DNA of 64,000 nucleotides from Nannocystis punicea (GTDB lineage: Bacteria > Myxococcota_A > Polyangia > Nannocystales > Nannocystaceae), in the NCBI RefSeq assembly GCF_026965555.1, contig NZ_CP114040.1, positions 5,270,001-5,334,000 of the forward strand, read 5' to 3'. Position numbers and translations under genes: made by a program. Under the pieces are notes generated by a model that worked only from the letters and a program-made list of their open reading frames with translations, did no database searches and was not told the origin of the DNA. Every line of letters starts with the position of its first letter. The stretch's first letter is position 1. This document shows, one piece after another, positions 19,657-28,586 of the stretch.

Positions 19657-20275
19657 CGCGCGGGGTAGGGGCAGGGCAGGGCGAGCGGCTCGCCCCAAGT
19701 GTACGTTCGGACATGTTCGTCCGAACATGGCGAATGGGTCCTATGCGTGACGACGCCTGCCGTGAACGGGAGGCCGGAGCGAATCGACATGCCGGACCCG
19801 GCAGGGAGCCCAGTCGTTGAATGTCCCGAAGAACAGGCGCCGTGCGGGTCTTTCGGGACACGCGAAGTGCCCAGGGCGCTGAAGAGTTGCTCTCGGCCGG
19901 TGAGCGAGACGCAGTGCGAGTCCATGGCCTCCGCTCGGCGACCGCCAGAGCGGGCGAGTCGAGCGCTCGACTCGGCGACGACCAACATGACCTTTGAGAC
20001 ACATGACTTCGGCCGCCGCGTGACTGCTCGCCGGAGCGAGCTCCCGCACCTCCATCGGCTCGTCGCGGACGCCGCCGCTGGCCGATGGAGCGGCGCGGGC
20101 CGAGGGGCGCACGGAGCGATCGCGGGTCCGTGCCCCGTCGAATGGCGCGCGTGATCGAACCCGCGCCGGCCGGTCGCGCAGCCGCACGCAGCCGCGCCTC
20201 CGGCGAGCGGCTCCGCGCGCAAGGTCACGCTCCGTGCGCTTGTCTGGCGCCCGCGGCTGGCCTATTTCGCCCGCG
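19657..20275. other. Long spacer with several dispersed palindromes
   Basis: No supported gene in 619 bases. Element copies: 19706-19725, where TTCGGAC and GTCCGAA form a perfect 7-bp inverted repeat and GAACATGG follows; 19820-19873, with ATGTCCCGAAGAACAGG and TTTCGGGACACG; and 19986-20007, CATGACCTTTGAGACACATG. A -10-like TATTTC at 20263-20268 lies 7 bases before pyrK. Confidence 0.55.
19706..19730. repeat. Dispersed palindromic element, intergenic copy
   Basis: TTCGGACATGTTCGTCCGAA is a 7-bp perfect inverted repeat around ATGTTC, followed by CATGG. Confidence 0.65.
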
Positions 20276-21082
20276 ATGACCGCGGCACAGTTCGAAGTGC
20301 GCGTCGAGGCCAACCGTCGCCTCTCGGGCGGCTACTTCTTGCTCGAGCTCGCCGCCGCGGCGCCGACGCCGGTCGCCGACGCGGTCCCGGGCCAGTTCGT
20401 GATGCTGCGCGGCGAGTGGGGCAGGGAGCTGCTCAACCCGCGGGCCTTCTCGATCCTCGACGCGCCGGACGCCACGCGCTTCTCGATCCTCGCCAAGGCC
20501 TACGGCGAGGGCACGCGGCGGCTCAAGCGGGTCGAGCCCGGCGATCGCCTGGTCACCACCGGGCCGCTCGGCGCCGCGTTCCCGCGCCCCGTCGCCGGCG
20601 TGCGCGACCTGCTTGTCGCCGGCGGCGTCGGTCTGCCGCCGCTCCACTTCTATGCGCGTATGGCCCAGAGAGCAGGTCTCTCGGGACATGTCGAAATGTA
20701 CTACGGCGGCCGCGACCGCGACGACCTGGTGCTGCTCGACGACCTCGCCGCGTGGGGCGTGGCCGCCAACCTGGCCACCGAGGACGGCAGCGCCGGCGTG
20801 CGCGGCTACGTGACCGCCGCCCTGTCGCCGCGCCTCGACGCCGCCGCGCGCTCGGGCGAGGTCGTACGCGTGCTCGCCTGCGGGCCGACGCCGATGCTGG
20901 CCGCGGTGCGCCGCCTGGTGCTGGAGCGCGGCGTGCAGGCCTACCTCTGCCTCGAGGAGAACATGGCGTGCGGCTTCGGCGTGTGCCTCGGCTGCGCCGT
21001 GCCGGTCTACGGCGCCAAACCCTACCGCTACTGCTGCACCGACGGCCCGGTGTTCGACGCTCGCGAGGTGCGCTGGCCATGA
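20276..21082 (+). CDS. pyrK: Dihydroorotate dehydrogenase electron-transfer subunit PyrK
   Basis: The 268-residue iron-sulfur flavoprotein passes electrons from dihydroorotate oxidation in PyrD to NAD+. Seen: flavin-binding RAFSI (56-60), VTTGPLGAAF, NAD-binding VAGGVGLPPL, and the [2Fe-2S] ligands Cys232, Cys237, Cys240 and Cys253 or 254 (MACGFGVCLGC, YRYCCTDGP). ATG 20276 starts the usual N-terminus and sits 7 bases after TATTTC with no Shine-Dalgarno. The stop overlaps the pyrD start in ATGA, so the two subunits are translationally coupled. Residues 132-140 (RAGLSGHVE) come from a palindrome copy at 20668-20695; PyrK normally has a short loop here. Confidence 0.95.
   Translation: MTAAQFEVRVEANRRLSGGYFLLELAAAAPTPVADAVPGQFVMLRGEWGRELLNPRAFSILDAPDATRFSILAKAYGEGTRRLKRVEPGDRLVTTGPLGAAFPRPVAGVRDLLVAGGVGLPPLHFYARMAQRAGLSGHVEMYYGGRDRDDLVLLDDLAAWGVAANLATEDGSAGVRGYVTAALSPRLDAAARSGEVVRVLACGPTPMLAAVRRLVLERGVQAYLCLEENMACGFGVCLGCAVPVYGAKPYRYCCTDGPVFDAREVRWP
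20668..20695. repeat. Dispersed palindromic element, in-frame copy in pyrK
   Basis: GAGAGCAGGTCTCTC forms one small inverted repeat and GGGACATGTCGAA the second arm. Confidence 0.55.
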
Positions 21083-22050
21083 CCGAAGGCATCGACCTCA
21101 CCACTTCCTGCGGCCCGATCGCGCTGCGCACCCCGATCCTCGCGGCCTCGGGCTGCTTCGCCTACGGCCAGCAATTCGCCGCCTTCACCGACCTGCGCGC
21201 GCTCGGCGGGATCTCGACCAAGGGCATCTCGCCGCTGCCGCGCTTCGGCAACCCGCTGCCGCGGATCTGCGAGACCACGGGCGGCATGCTCAACTCGATC
21301 GGGCTCGAGAACGTCGGCGTCGAGGCGTTCCTGCGCGACAAGCTGCCGTTCCTCCGCGACCTCGGCGTGTCGGTGTGGGTCAACTTCTTCGGCGTCGACT
21401 TCGAGACCTACGTCGACTGCGCGCGCAAGCTCGGCGAGGGGCAGGGCATCGATGCGCTCGAGATGAACATCTCGTGCCCGAACATCAAGAAGGGCGGGAT
21501 CGAGTTCGGCACCGTCCCCGAGGTCGCGCACCGGCTCACCCGCGCCTGCGTCGAGGTCTCGCGCGTGCCGATCATCGTCAAGCTGAGCCCGAACGTCAGC
21601 GACATCGTCGCCATGGCCGACGCGGTGCAGAAGGCCGGCGCCGCCGGTGTGTCGCTGATCAACACGATCACTGGCATGGCGATCGACGTGCGCACGCGCC
21701 GGCCGAAGATCGCCACCACGTACGGCGGTCTGTCGGGCCCGGCGATCAAGCCGATCGCGCTGCGCATGGTCCATCAGGTCGCGCGCGCGCTGCCGGATCT
21801 CCCGATCTGCGGCATGGGCGGGATCCTCAGCGGCGAAGACGCGCTCGAGTTCCTGATGGCCGGAGCGCACTGCGTGCAGATCGGCACCGCCAACTTCGCC
21901 GAGCCCGGCGCGTGCGTGCGCGTCACCGAGGAACTGCGGGCCCTGCTGGGCACGCTGCGGTTCCCCTCGGTGCGGGCGGCGATCGGCAGCCTCGAAGCGC
22001 ACGCGGCCGAGCCCGAGCACCTGGTCGAGTCGCCCTGGTCCGGGGGCTAG
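21079..22050 (+). CDS. pyrD: Dihydroorotate dehydrogenase catalytic subunit, class 1B
   Basis: Catalyses the fourth step of pyrimidine synthesis, dihydroorotate to orotate, with FMN, in complex with PyrK. The 323-residue protein has ASGCFAYG near residue 25, GGISTKGISPLPRFGNPLPR, the active-site Cys133 in NISCPN, the phosphate-binding GGLSGPAIKPIALR and GMGGILSGEDALEFLMAGA. The class 1B assignment follows from the active-site Cys and the coupled pyrK. No other pyr gene is in the window. The protein shows no inserted repeat. Confidence 0.97.
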   Translation: MTEGIDLTTSCGPIALRTPILAASGCFAYGQQFAAFTDLRALGGISTKGISPLPRFGNPLPRICETTGGMLNSIGLENVGVEAFLRDKLPFLRDLGVSVWVNFFGVDFETYVDCARKLGEGQGIDALEMNISCPNIKKGGIEFGTVPEVAHRLTRACVEVSRVPIIVKLSPNVSDIVAMADAVQKAGAAGVSLINTITGMAIDVRTRRPKIATTYGGLSGPAIKPIALRMVHQVARALPDLPICGMGGILSGEDALEFLMAGAHCVQIGTANFAEPGACVRVTEELRALLGTLRFPSVRAAIGSLEAHAAEPEHLVESPWSGG

Positions 22051-22527
22051 TCGCGGCTGCGGGGCGACGGCGGTCGCGCCTCCTCTGAGAGGCGCCGGGA
22101 GCCGATCTTCGTCGCTGAAGTCCCCCGAGCTCGCCTGCTCCGTCGCTAGCGCGGGTTTTTCGCGGGTGCGGCGCCGTACGCGGCGGTTTCGCGGCCATTC
22201 TGTACTTCGGGACAGGCGCTCGCGGAGGCTGCGGCGGCGGTGACGCCTCGATCCTGTACTTTGGGCCAGGCGCACGCGGGCGGCCCTGCGGGCTGCGGGA
22301 AGGGATGTGGGAGGACCTGGTCTTTCGGCTAGGCGAGCGGAGCGCCGCTGGCGCGCGGTTGGTACGCGTCGTCCGGAGAATGTAGGTGTCGCGCAATTGT
22401 TCGGTGCGGAGCGGTGTCTTGAGCTCGCGCATCCCGGTCCACGCGGGCGCGCGTCCACGCGCGAGGGTGGGGGACCTCGCCGCCGCTTGCGGCCAAAACC
22501 CGGCCTCGGATACGCTGCCGGTCGCTG
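22051..22527. other. Spacer with a direct repeat of the palindromic element
   Basis: Holds no supported gene. GCGCCTC (22076-22082) pairs with GAGGCGC (22089-22095) just after pyrD, but no T-run follows, so a terminator is uncertain. Two related segments follow, at 22199-22226 (TGTACTTCGGGACAGGCGC) and 22252-22280 (TGTACTTTGGGCCAGGCGC), about 53-55 bases apart, which look like a tandem duplication containing one element arm. Confidence 0.55.
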
Positions 22528-23409
22528 ATGTCGGATCGTGAAATTCCCTGGCGGGCTCGCCTCGCGGCCGCAGTCCTCGACGTTTCACCCGACTGGGGCG
22601 CGAGCGCTGCGAGCAAGGCTCTAGGCGCGGCCGCCCGCGCTCGTCTGCCGCGGCCGCTGAGCCGCGCGTTCGTCTCGGCCTATGTCCGCTACTTCGGCGT
22701 CGATCTCGAAGACGTCGACCCGCGCGCGATGGAGGACGGCTACGACAGCTTCAACGCCTTCTTCACGCGCCGCCTGCGACCGGGCGCGCGGCCGGTCGAT
22801 TCGCGGCGGGACGTGCTCAGCGCCCCCTGCGACGGCCTCCTCCGCGGCATCGCGCCGATCGAGCGCGACACCGCGGTGGTCGCCAAGGGCCACCAGTACA
22901 CGCTCGGCGAGCTGCTCGCCGACGACGCGCTCGCCGACTCGTTCCTCGGCGGCCTCGCCACGACCATCTACCTGCATCCGCGCGACTACCATCGCGTGCA
23001 CACGCCGTGCGACGGCACGGCCCAGCGCGTGATCGCGGTGCCGGGTCGGCTCCTCCCGGTCACCGCGGCCGCGCTCGAGCGGTCGCCGCGCCTGTTCGCC
23101 CTCAACGAGCGCCTGATCCACGTCCTCGACACGCCGTTCGGCGCGCTCGTGGTGGTGATGATCGCCGCCTTCGGCGTCGGCCACATGAGCTGCGCCTATC
23201 GCCACATCGAGCCGCACCCGCGCGAGATCCAGCGCGTCGACTGCGACCCGCCGGCGCGCCTGCGCAAGGGCGACGAGCTCGGCGTGTTCCACCTCGGCAG
23301 CACCGTCGTGGTGTTGACCCAGGCCGGCGTCCGTCCGCTCGCGCCGGCCGACGAGCCCACCGCGGTGCGCATGGGCCAGCCCCTCTTGCAGCGAGGCGAC
23401 GTCGCATGA
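22528..23409 (+). CDS. psd: Phosphatidylserine decarboxylase proenzyme
   Basis: Makes phosphatidylethanolamine, the main zwitterionic membrane lipid, from phosphatidylserine. The 293-residue precursor cleaves itself before Ser258 in LGST (FHLGSTVVV), turning the Ser into the pyruvoyl cofactor. Also seen: NAFFTRRLRPGARPV, a catalytic Asp region (SAPCDGLL), YHRVHTPCDG with the catalytic His, and the hydrophobic ALVVVMIAAFGVGHM. The protein lacks a clear N-terminal transmembrane helix, so it probably binds the membrane peripherally. Its stop overlaps the methyltransferase start (ATGA). pssA is not in the window. Confidence 0.95.
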   Translation: MSDREIPWRARLAAAVLDVSPDWGASAASKALGAAARARLPRPLSRAFVSAYVRYFGVDLEDVDPRAMEDGYDSFNAFFTRRLRPGARPVDSRRDVLSAPCDGLLRGIAPIERDTAVVAKGHQYTLGELLADDALADSFLGGLATTIYLHPRDYHRVHTPCDGTAQRVIAVPGRLLPVTAAALERSPRLFALNERLIHVLDTPFGALVVVMIAAFGVGHMSCAYRHIEPHPREIQRVDCDPPARLRKGDELGVFHLGSTVVVLTQAGVRPLAPADEPTAVRMGQPLLQRGDVA

Positions 23410-25133
23410 CCTGGCAGGTATCTCCCGAGGAGTGGCTGCTCGACTTCACGATCATCCCGCGCGGCCTCGCGCGCGGCGTCGATTCGCTCGACGTGATCGA
23501 CGATCGCCTGCGGAGCATGCTCTCGCCGCCGGCTCCACCGGCCGGGATCATCATCCCGACGATCACCGCCACGCGCTCCGGGAGGTCCGTCTCGGGGTCG
23601 ATCCCGCCGTCACCGGCGAAGCAGCCCACCGGCCCAAGACCGGCCGCTGCGCCGCTCTCGGAGTCTGCAGGGAGCAGCGGCCTCAGCGTGGAGCTGCGGC
23701 CGATCGGTCCGGCGGCGCCGAGCCCGGCCCCGCCCCCCGAGGCAGGAGCGGGCATGGTCATCCCCTCGCTCACCCGACCGGGCGGGGCGCTCGTCGACGA
23801 CGACGATGACGCGCTCGCGCTCGAGCGCCTCGCGCCCGAGCCCAGCATCCCGCGCGACGACGACGTCGAGGACGTGATGTCGGCGGTGGCCGCCTCCGCG
23901 TCCTTGCTGCCCGTCGCTGCCGAACCCGAGGCCGAGGCCGAAACCGAGGTCGAAGCGGAAGAGGCCGAAGCCGAAGAGGAAGAAGAACTCCAGGCGGAGC
24001 CGGCGGAAGCCGAGGCGGCCGAGGACGACGAGCTCGAGGACGACGCGCTCGAAGTCCAGGAAGAGGTCGTCGTGGCCCGCCCGGCGCCGGTGGTCGAGAA
24101 ACCGGCCAGCGTGCCGCGCCCGCGTCAGCCGACCGGACCGGTGCCTGCCGCCGAGAAACTGGGTCCGCCACGCCCGCCGGCGGCCGCTCCGACGACGCCC
24201 GAGAAGTCTGGACCTCCGCGCCCGCCGCCGACCCCGGAAAAAGCGGGGCCGCCGCGTCCACCGCCAGCCGCCGCCGAGAAGCCGACCGCGCCGCCACGTC
24301 CGCCGCCCGAGAAGGCGCCCCCGCCGAAGGCCTCGCCGGCCGCGTCCCCGCCGGCGCCCCGCAGCGACGGCCGCAAGCGCCGCAACTGGCACGAGGACGT
24401 GTTCGGGGACCACTACGCGGCGATCCTCCCGGTCGACGCCGACGCCAGCGCCGAGATCGACGCCGCCTTCATCCAGAAGTCGCTCGATCTGGCGAGCGGG
24501 CAGACCTTGCTCGACGTCGGCTGCGGCGACGGTCGCCACACGGAGGCCTTCGCCGCCCTCGGCCTCGACGTCACGGGCCTCGACAATTCGATGCCGCAGC
24601 TGCTGCGAGCCGCGCGGCGCAACGAGGCCAGCAAGTTCAACTTCGACATCCTCCACGGCGACATGCGCGGCATCCCGCGCGACCGCACCTACGACGCCGT
24701 CACCTGCCTGGGCAGCAGCTTCGGCTACTTCGAGAGCGACGAGCAGAACCGGCAGTGCCTGCAGGACATGGTCGAGGTGCTGAAGCCCGGCGGCAAGCTC
24801 GCGCTGCAGGTGTTCAACCGCGACTACCTGATGGGGGTCCTGCCGTGTCGGTCGTGGTGGCAGGGCCGAGGCTGCCTGGTGCTCGACGTGGCGGACATGC
24901 ACTTCTCCACCGGACGCGTCCGGATCCATCGGACGGTGGTGTTCGAGGACGGCCGCCAGTTCGAACACCACATCTCGATCCGCGCCTACTCCGCACACAC
25001 TCTGGCGAAGATGCTCGCCACGATGGGGGCGCGGGTGATCGAGCTGTCGGGCAGTCGTGACACTCGCGGCCGCTTCTATGGCGGCGCATCGCCCGAGATC
25101 TGGATCTTCGCGCAACGACGCGACGACGTCTGA
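23406..25133 (+). CDS. SAM-dependent methyltransferase with a long acidic and proline-rich N-terminal region
   Basis: The 575-residue protein has two unlike halves. Residues 1-320 are low in complexity: a short conserved-looking start (MTWQVSPEEWLLDF), a Pro/Ser region, a strongly acidic Glu/Ala/Asp stretch (about 175-225) and repeats of GPPRPP-type. The C-terminal part is a class I methyltransferase with motif I LLDVGCGDGRH (about 368-378), the acidic loop GLDNSMPQ, DAVTCLGSSFGYF and a typical beta-rich end. It overlaps psd by 4 bases and should be co-translated with it. Phosphatidylethanolamine would be an obvious candidate substrate from the neighbourhood, but the sequence does not prove it. 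The linker may tether the enzyme to a partner. Confidence 0.85.
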   Translation: MTWQVSPEEWLLDFTIIPRGLARGVDSLDVIDDRLRSMLSPPAPPAGIIIPTITATRSGRSVSGSIPPSPAKQPTGPRPAAAPLSESAGSSGLSVELRPIGPAAPSPAPPPEAGAGMVIPSLTRPGGALVDDDDDALALERLAPEPSIPRDDDVEDVMSAVAASASLLPVAAEPEAEAETEVEAEEAEAEEEEELQAEPAEAEAAEDDELEDDALEVQEEVVVARPAPVVEKPASVPRPRQPTGPVPAAEKLGPPRPPAAAPTTPEKSGPPRPPPTPEKAGPPRPPPAAAEKPTAPPRPPPEKAPPPKASPAASPPAPRSDGRKRRNWHEDVFGDHYAAILPVDADASAEIDAAFIQKSLDLASGQTLLDVGCGDGRHTEAFAALGLDVTGLDNSMPQLLRAARRNEASKFNFDILHGDMRGIPRDRTYDAVTCLGSSFGYFESDEQNRQCLQDMVEVLKPGGKLALQVFNRDYLMGVLPCRSWWQGRGCLVLDVADMHFSTGRVRIHRTVVFEDGRQFEHHISIRAYSAHTLAKMLATMGARVIELSGSRDTRGRFYGGASPEIWIFAQRRDDV

Positions 25134-25663
25134 CCTGCGTCCGATCGTCGCGCAGAGGCGTCGTGCCCGCGCGACAACGATGTCAGAGGGAATGACAGCG
25201 GTGTCTCGCGGGTTTCGAACCCCGTGACCCCACGTCACGCCGTTGGAGGAAGATCACGAGCGCCGCGACCGCGACGCCCTGGACGGGGGCGCGGTCCGTA
25301 CCCAGTTTGGGTCAGGTCTGCGGAACGAGCCTCTATCGCGCCGTCAAGCCTCTTGCGCGCGGCTCCATGTGAGACAAAACGGCCGAGGAACACCTACATC
25401 TGCGCAGTTCTACCGATGCAGAGGGTGATGAAACTTCCACCTCGGACTTGCGTAGGACCTTGAAGCAGAAGGCGCCAAAACGGTGCCTAACATGGGGTCC
25501 TCCAGTGATCCTGGTCGAGCCTGGCGACACTACCAACGCAGGCCCGAAGCACGCGAAGGCGTTTCTCTCCGCCGCACGACTATACCGCGATCTCCCGCGA
25601 CGCGAATCCCGCATCTTAGCTTGGCCCGAAACTTGATAGCACCCCAACCGAACGAGGTCGATC
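25134..25663. other. Spacer without a recognised feature
   Basis: 530 bases between the methyltransferase and the sigma factor. The first 200 bases are GC-rich with small inverted repeats (for example GGGTTTCGAACCC at 25211-25223). The second half is distinctly lower in GC than its surroundings, consistent with a promoter or a small RNA, but I can name nothing. Confidence 0.4.
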
Positions 25664-27031
25664 ATGGCACGCCGCAAAGTCACCCGTGGAGCCCCCCCCA
25701 AGCTCGCTCGCGCCCGTCCGCGCACCTGGCCGGCCGCGGCCAATCCGCGCTCGGTGACCCCCGCCGTGACCACCCCGGCCCGTCCGCGCGTCGAGCGCGT
25801 TCGTGAAGGCGGTGGCACCGAGGCCGCCGCGAACGACGAGTCGCCGAACTTCCTCGGCGTGTACTTCCGCGAGATGGCCGGCCTGGGCGTGATGAGTCCC
25901 GAGGAAGAGCTGACCATCGCTACTCGCATCGCCGATCTCCGCCGCGCCTACTGGGGCGCGATGCTCGCCTATCCGCCGTTCGTCGAGCCGATCGTCGCGC
26001 TGATCGAGTCGCGCTACACCGACGAAGATGTCCCACGTAGCGAACTCGACGCGATGCGGACCAGCGCCCGCAATCTCCGCGACCGCGAGACCCGGGCGAC
26101 ACGCACCGCCTTTGAGGCAGCGTGCCACACGCTCGTCGAGCGCGCGTCCGAGGTCGACCTCGACGGCGTCGTCTCCGACCTCGTGTACGCCGATCTCGAG
26201 GGCCTCGAGGCCGGCCGCCGCGAGGGCCTCAACATGCAGGTCAACCCGCCGCGTCAGGGCAGCCGTCCGTTCGAGCTCTACGTGCAGCGCGTCAAGCAGG
26301 CCGGAGAGGCGCTGCGCGTCGCCAAGAACGCGTTCGTCAAGGCCAACCTCCGCCTGGTCGTGTCCATCGCGCGCCGCTTCAACCACGGTCGCATGCCGCT
26401 CCAGGACCTGATCCAGGAGGGCAACATCGGTCTGATGAAGGCCGTCGATCGGTTCGACCATCGCAAGGGCTTCCGCTTCTCGACCTACGGGTCGTGGTGG
26501 ATCCGCCACGCGATCAGCCGCGCCATCGCCGACAAGGGCCGCGAGGTCCGTCTGCCGGTGCACATGATCGACGCGCATCACAAGCTGTCGCGCGCGCGCC
26601 GTGAGTTCGAGATCCTGCACGGCCGCGAGCCGCAGCTCGACGAGCTGGCCAAGCACACCGGCCTGGCGTCGGAGAAGATCGAGCGCATGGGCACGGTGAT
26701 CTTCGACCAGGCGATCAGCCTCGATCGCCCGGTGTCCGACGACGACGGCCGTCGCGTGGTCGACTTCCTCGAGGACGACGAGGCGGCCGCGCCCGGCGAG
26801 AACCTCGAGGCCGAGGCGCTCAGCGAGCAGGTCCGCGAGGTCATCACCCAGCTGCGTCCGATCGAGGCCGACATCCTGCGCAAGCGCTTCGGCCTCGACG
26901 ACTCGGGCGACGAGCTCACGCTCAAGGAGATCGGCGAGCAGTACTCGCTGTCGCGCGAGCGCATCCGTCAGCTCCAGGAGCAGGCCCTGGGCAAGATCCG
27001 CCGCGAGCTCAAGCGCCGCGAAGTCGTGTGA
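25664..27031 (+). CDS. Sigma-70 family RNA polymerase sigma factor, RpoD/SigB-like
   Basis: The 455-residue protein has a basic 55-residue leader, region 1.2 (NFLGVYFREMAGLGVMSPEEE), a 130-residue non-conserved helical segment, region 2 with NLRLVVSIARRF, LQDLIQEGNIGLMKAVDRFD and YGSWWIRHAISRAIAD (core binding, -10 recognition and melting), region 3, and region 4 with TLKEIGEQYSLSRERIRQLQ (-35 recognition). It lacks the long acidic region 1.1 of a housekeeping RpoD, so it is best placed with group 2 or RpoH-like factors that control stress or developmental genes. Start ATG 25664 has a plausible CGAGG ribosome site. No anti-sigma gene adjoins it. Confidence 0.92.
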   Translation: MARRKVTRGAPPKLARARPRTWPAAANPRSVTPAVTTPARPRVERVREGGGTEAAANDESPNFLGVYFREMAGLGVMSPEEELTIATRIADLRRAYWGAMLAYPPFVEPIVALIESRYTDEDVPRSELDAMRTSARNLRDRETRATRTAFEAACHTLVERASEVDLDGVVSDLVYADLEGLEAGRREGLNMQVNPPRQGSRPFELYVQRVKQAGEALRVAKNAFVKANLRLVVSIARRFNHGRMPLQDLIQEGNIGLMKAVDRFDHRKGFRFSTYGSWWIRHAISRAIADKGREVRLPVHMIDAHHKLSRARREFEILHGREPQLDELAKHTGLASEKIERMGTVIFDQAISLDRPVSDDDGRRVVDFLEDDEAAAPGENLEAEALSEQVREVITQLRPIEADILRKRFGLDDSGDELTLKEIGEQYSLSRERIRQLQEQALGKIRRELKRREVV

Positions 27032-27083
27032 TCCCGAGAGCCCTCGCGGCTCGCGCCGGCGCGCCTGGTGGTATGTTCCCGCC

Positions 27084-27470
27084 ATGCGCGCCGGCTTTCG
27101 CTTTCTCGCCCTCGCGTCCGTCGCCCTCGCGTGCAGCGGGCCGTCGGAGCTGAGCGTCGAACCCGCCGAGGGCGACGGGGACGGCGGCCAGGGGGTCCGG
27201 CTGGTCGGCGCCGATCTCCTCGGTCACGGACCCGCGGTGGTCTACTTCGGCATGCGTTCGGCTCGCGCGGTGGTCATCGAGGACGACCATCACATCTCGC
27301 TCAAGACGCCCGAGGCCGAGGGGTTCGGCGCCGTCGACGTGCGCATCGACTTCGCCGACGGCACGTCGCACACGTTGCCGCAGGCGTTCACGTACCGGCA
27401 AGTCGAGGGCAAGCCGCTGCGCCCGGTCCTCTTCAAGCCGGGCGCAGTGCCGGTCCCGACCGCCGAGTAG
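27084..27470 (+). CDS. Small IPT/TIG-domain lipoprotein
   Basis: The 128-residue protein has a signal sequence and lipobox (ASVALAC), then one immunoglobulin-like IPT/TIG domain: GGQGVRLVGADL, VVYFG, DDHHISLKTPEA and GAVDVRIDFADG...AFTY are the repeating strand signatures. Such domains are structural or binding modules in cell-surface proteins. A TATGTT hexamer at 27072-27077 lies 6 bases before the ATG and no Shine-Dalgarno is present, so the message could be leaderless. It is convergent with the FHA gene, whose stop is 4 bases away. Confidence 0.78.
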   Translation: MRAGFRFLALASVALACSGPSELSVEPAEGDGDGGQGVRLVGADLLGHGPAVVYFGMRSARAVVIEDDHHISLKTPEAEGFGAVDVRIDFADGTSHTLPQAFTYRQVEGKPLRPVLFKPGAVPVPTAE

Positions 27471-27474
27471 GCGG

Positions 27475-28536
27475 TCAGCTCTCGCGCACGTGGAACAGCT
27501 GCTGGCCGATGAGCAGCAGGCTGCCGAACGGGACGCACTGGCCGCTGCGCACGCGCAGGTAGGTGCCGTTCGAGGAGCCGCGATCCTCGAGGAACACGCC
27601 GTCGTCGTCGCCGCCGATCCGGCAGTGCGTGCTCGAGACGTAGCCGTCGGTCGGGAAGGTGAGGTCGCCCCGCTCGCGGCCGACGATGAATTCGTTGCCG
27701 ACGATCGGCACGGCCTCGCACGCGCGGCCGCCGTCGACGATCACGCTGATCCGACCCCAGTAGCCAGGATTCGGGCTGCCCATGCGCTCGGTGCCGTCGG
27801 CCAGCGCCTCCGCCTCGGGCAGATCTTCGTAGTAGAGCAGCTCTTGCCCGACGCGGAAGGTGTCGCCGTGTTGCAGCTCGATCCGCCCCTCGATCTTGCG
27901 GTAGACGCCGTTGACCGGGCTGAGATCGTCGACCCGAACGCCGTCGGCCTCGACGGTGAAGGCGCAGTGCTTGGGGTTGAGGTAGAAGTCCTGATCGAAG
28001 GGCGCGCCCGAGTCGCGGCCGAACGGGATGGGGCCATCCTCGAGATCGATGGTGCCGCCGTCGCTGCCGTCCTCGCGCAGCAAGTGGAGGAAGGCGCGCA
28101 GCTTGGGCCGCCCCGTCGCCGCGGGCCGGGCGGTGACGGGCGGCGGAGTGACTGCGACGGGCGGCGGCGTGACCGGGGCGGCGCCCAGGCGGTTGCCGCA
28201 GCGACCGCAGAACAGGAACCCTGGCGGATTGACCATGCCGCAGGCGTTGCAGCCGGCTGGCGCGACGTCGGCGGGCGGCGTCGCGGCTGCGACCGGCGGC
28301 GCAGCGGCTGGCGGCGGGACCATGGGCGCCTTGCTGGCCGGCGGCTTCGGCGGATCGATCACGGTGCCACCCGAGGTCTGCGGCGCGACCGGCGGGGTGA
28401 TCTGCGTGCCCGCGGGCGTGTGACCCGAGCGCGGCGGCACCGACGCGGGCGCGCCTCCGGGCAGGCGAGCGCCACACCCGAGGCAGAACTTGTAGTGGTC
28501 CTGATTCTCCTTGCCGCAGTTCGGACAGATGATCAC
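27475..28536 (-). CDS. Protein with two zinc ribbons and two FHA domains
   Basis: The 353-residue cytosolic protein starts with a zinc ribbon (CPNCGKENQDHYKFCLGCG), has a Pro/Ala-rich linker, a second ribbon (CNACGMVNPPGFLFCGRCG, about residues 95-115), then two FHA domains. FHA 1 covers about 145-240 (GPIPFGRD, NPKHCAFTVEADG, NGVYRKI) and FHA 2 about 255-350 (FIVGRERGDLTFP, VSSTHCRIG, SSNGTYLRV). FHA domains bind phosphothreonine, so it likely reads the output of Ser/Thr kinases, which are abundant in myxobacteria. It is a paralogue of the next gene, transcribed in the same direction; the start has the ribosome-site-like AGAAGGGG. Confidence 0.88.
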   Translation of the reverse strand: MIICPNCGKENQDHYKFCLGCGARLPGGAPASVPPRSGHTPAGTQITPPVAPQTSGGTVIDPPKPPASKAPMVPPPAAAPPVAAATPPADVAPAGCNACGMVNPPGFLFCGRCGNRLGAAPVTPPPVAVTPPPVTARPAATGRPKLRAFLHLLREDGSDGGTIDLEDGPIPFGRDSGAPFDQDFYLNPKHCAFTVEADGVRVDDLSPVNGVYRKIEGRIELQHGDTFRVGQELLYYEDLPEAEALADGTERMGSPNPGYWGRISVIVDGGRACEAVPIVGNEFIVGRERGDLTFPTDGYVSSTHCRIGGDDDGVFLEDRGSSNGTYLRVRSGQCVPFGSLLLIGQQLFHVRES

Positions 28537-28586
28537 AACAGGGGCCCCTTCTTCAGGCCGCGACGGGCCGTGAAGCGAAATGTCGC

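Noticed and set aside
25200..25240. T-arm of a tRNA (GGGTTTCGAACCC)
   Set aside because: The loop has the wrong size and no acceptor, D or anticodon arms can be found upstream.
27486..27496. parS-like CACGTGGAAC near the end of an FHA gene
   Set aside because: Only one half matches the dyad, and it lies in conserved coding sequence.
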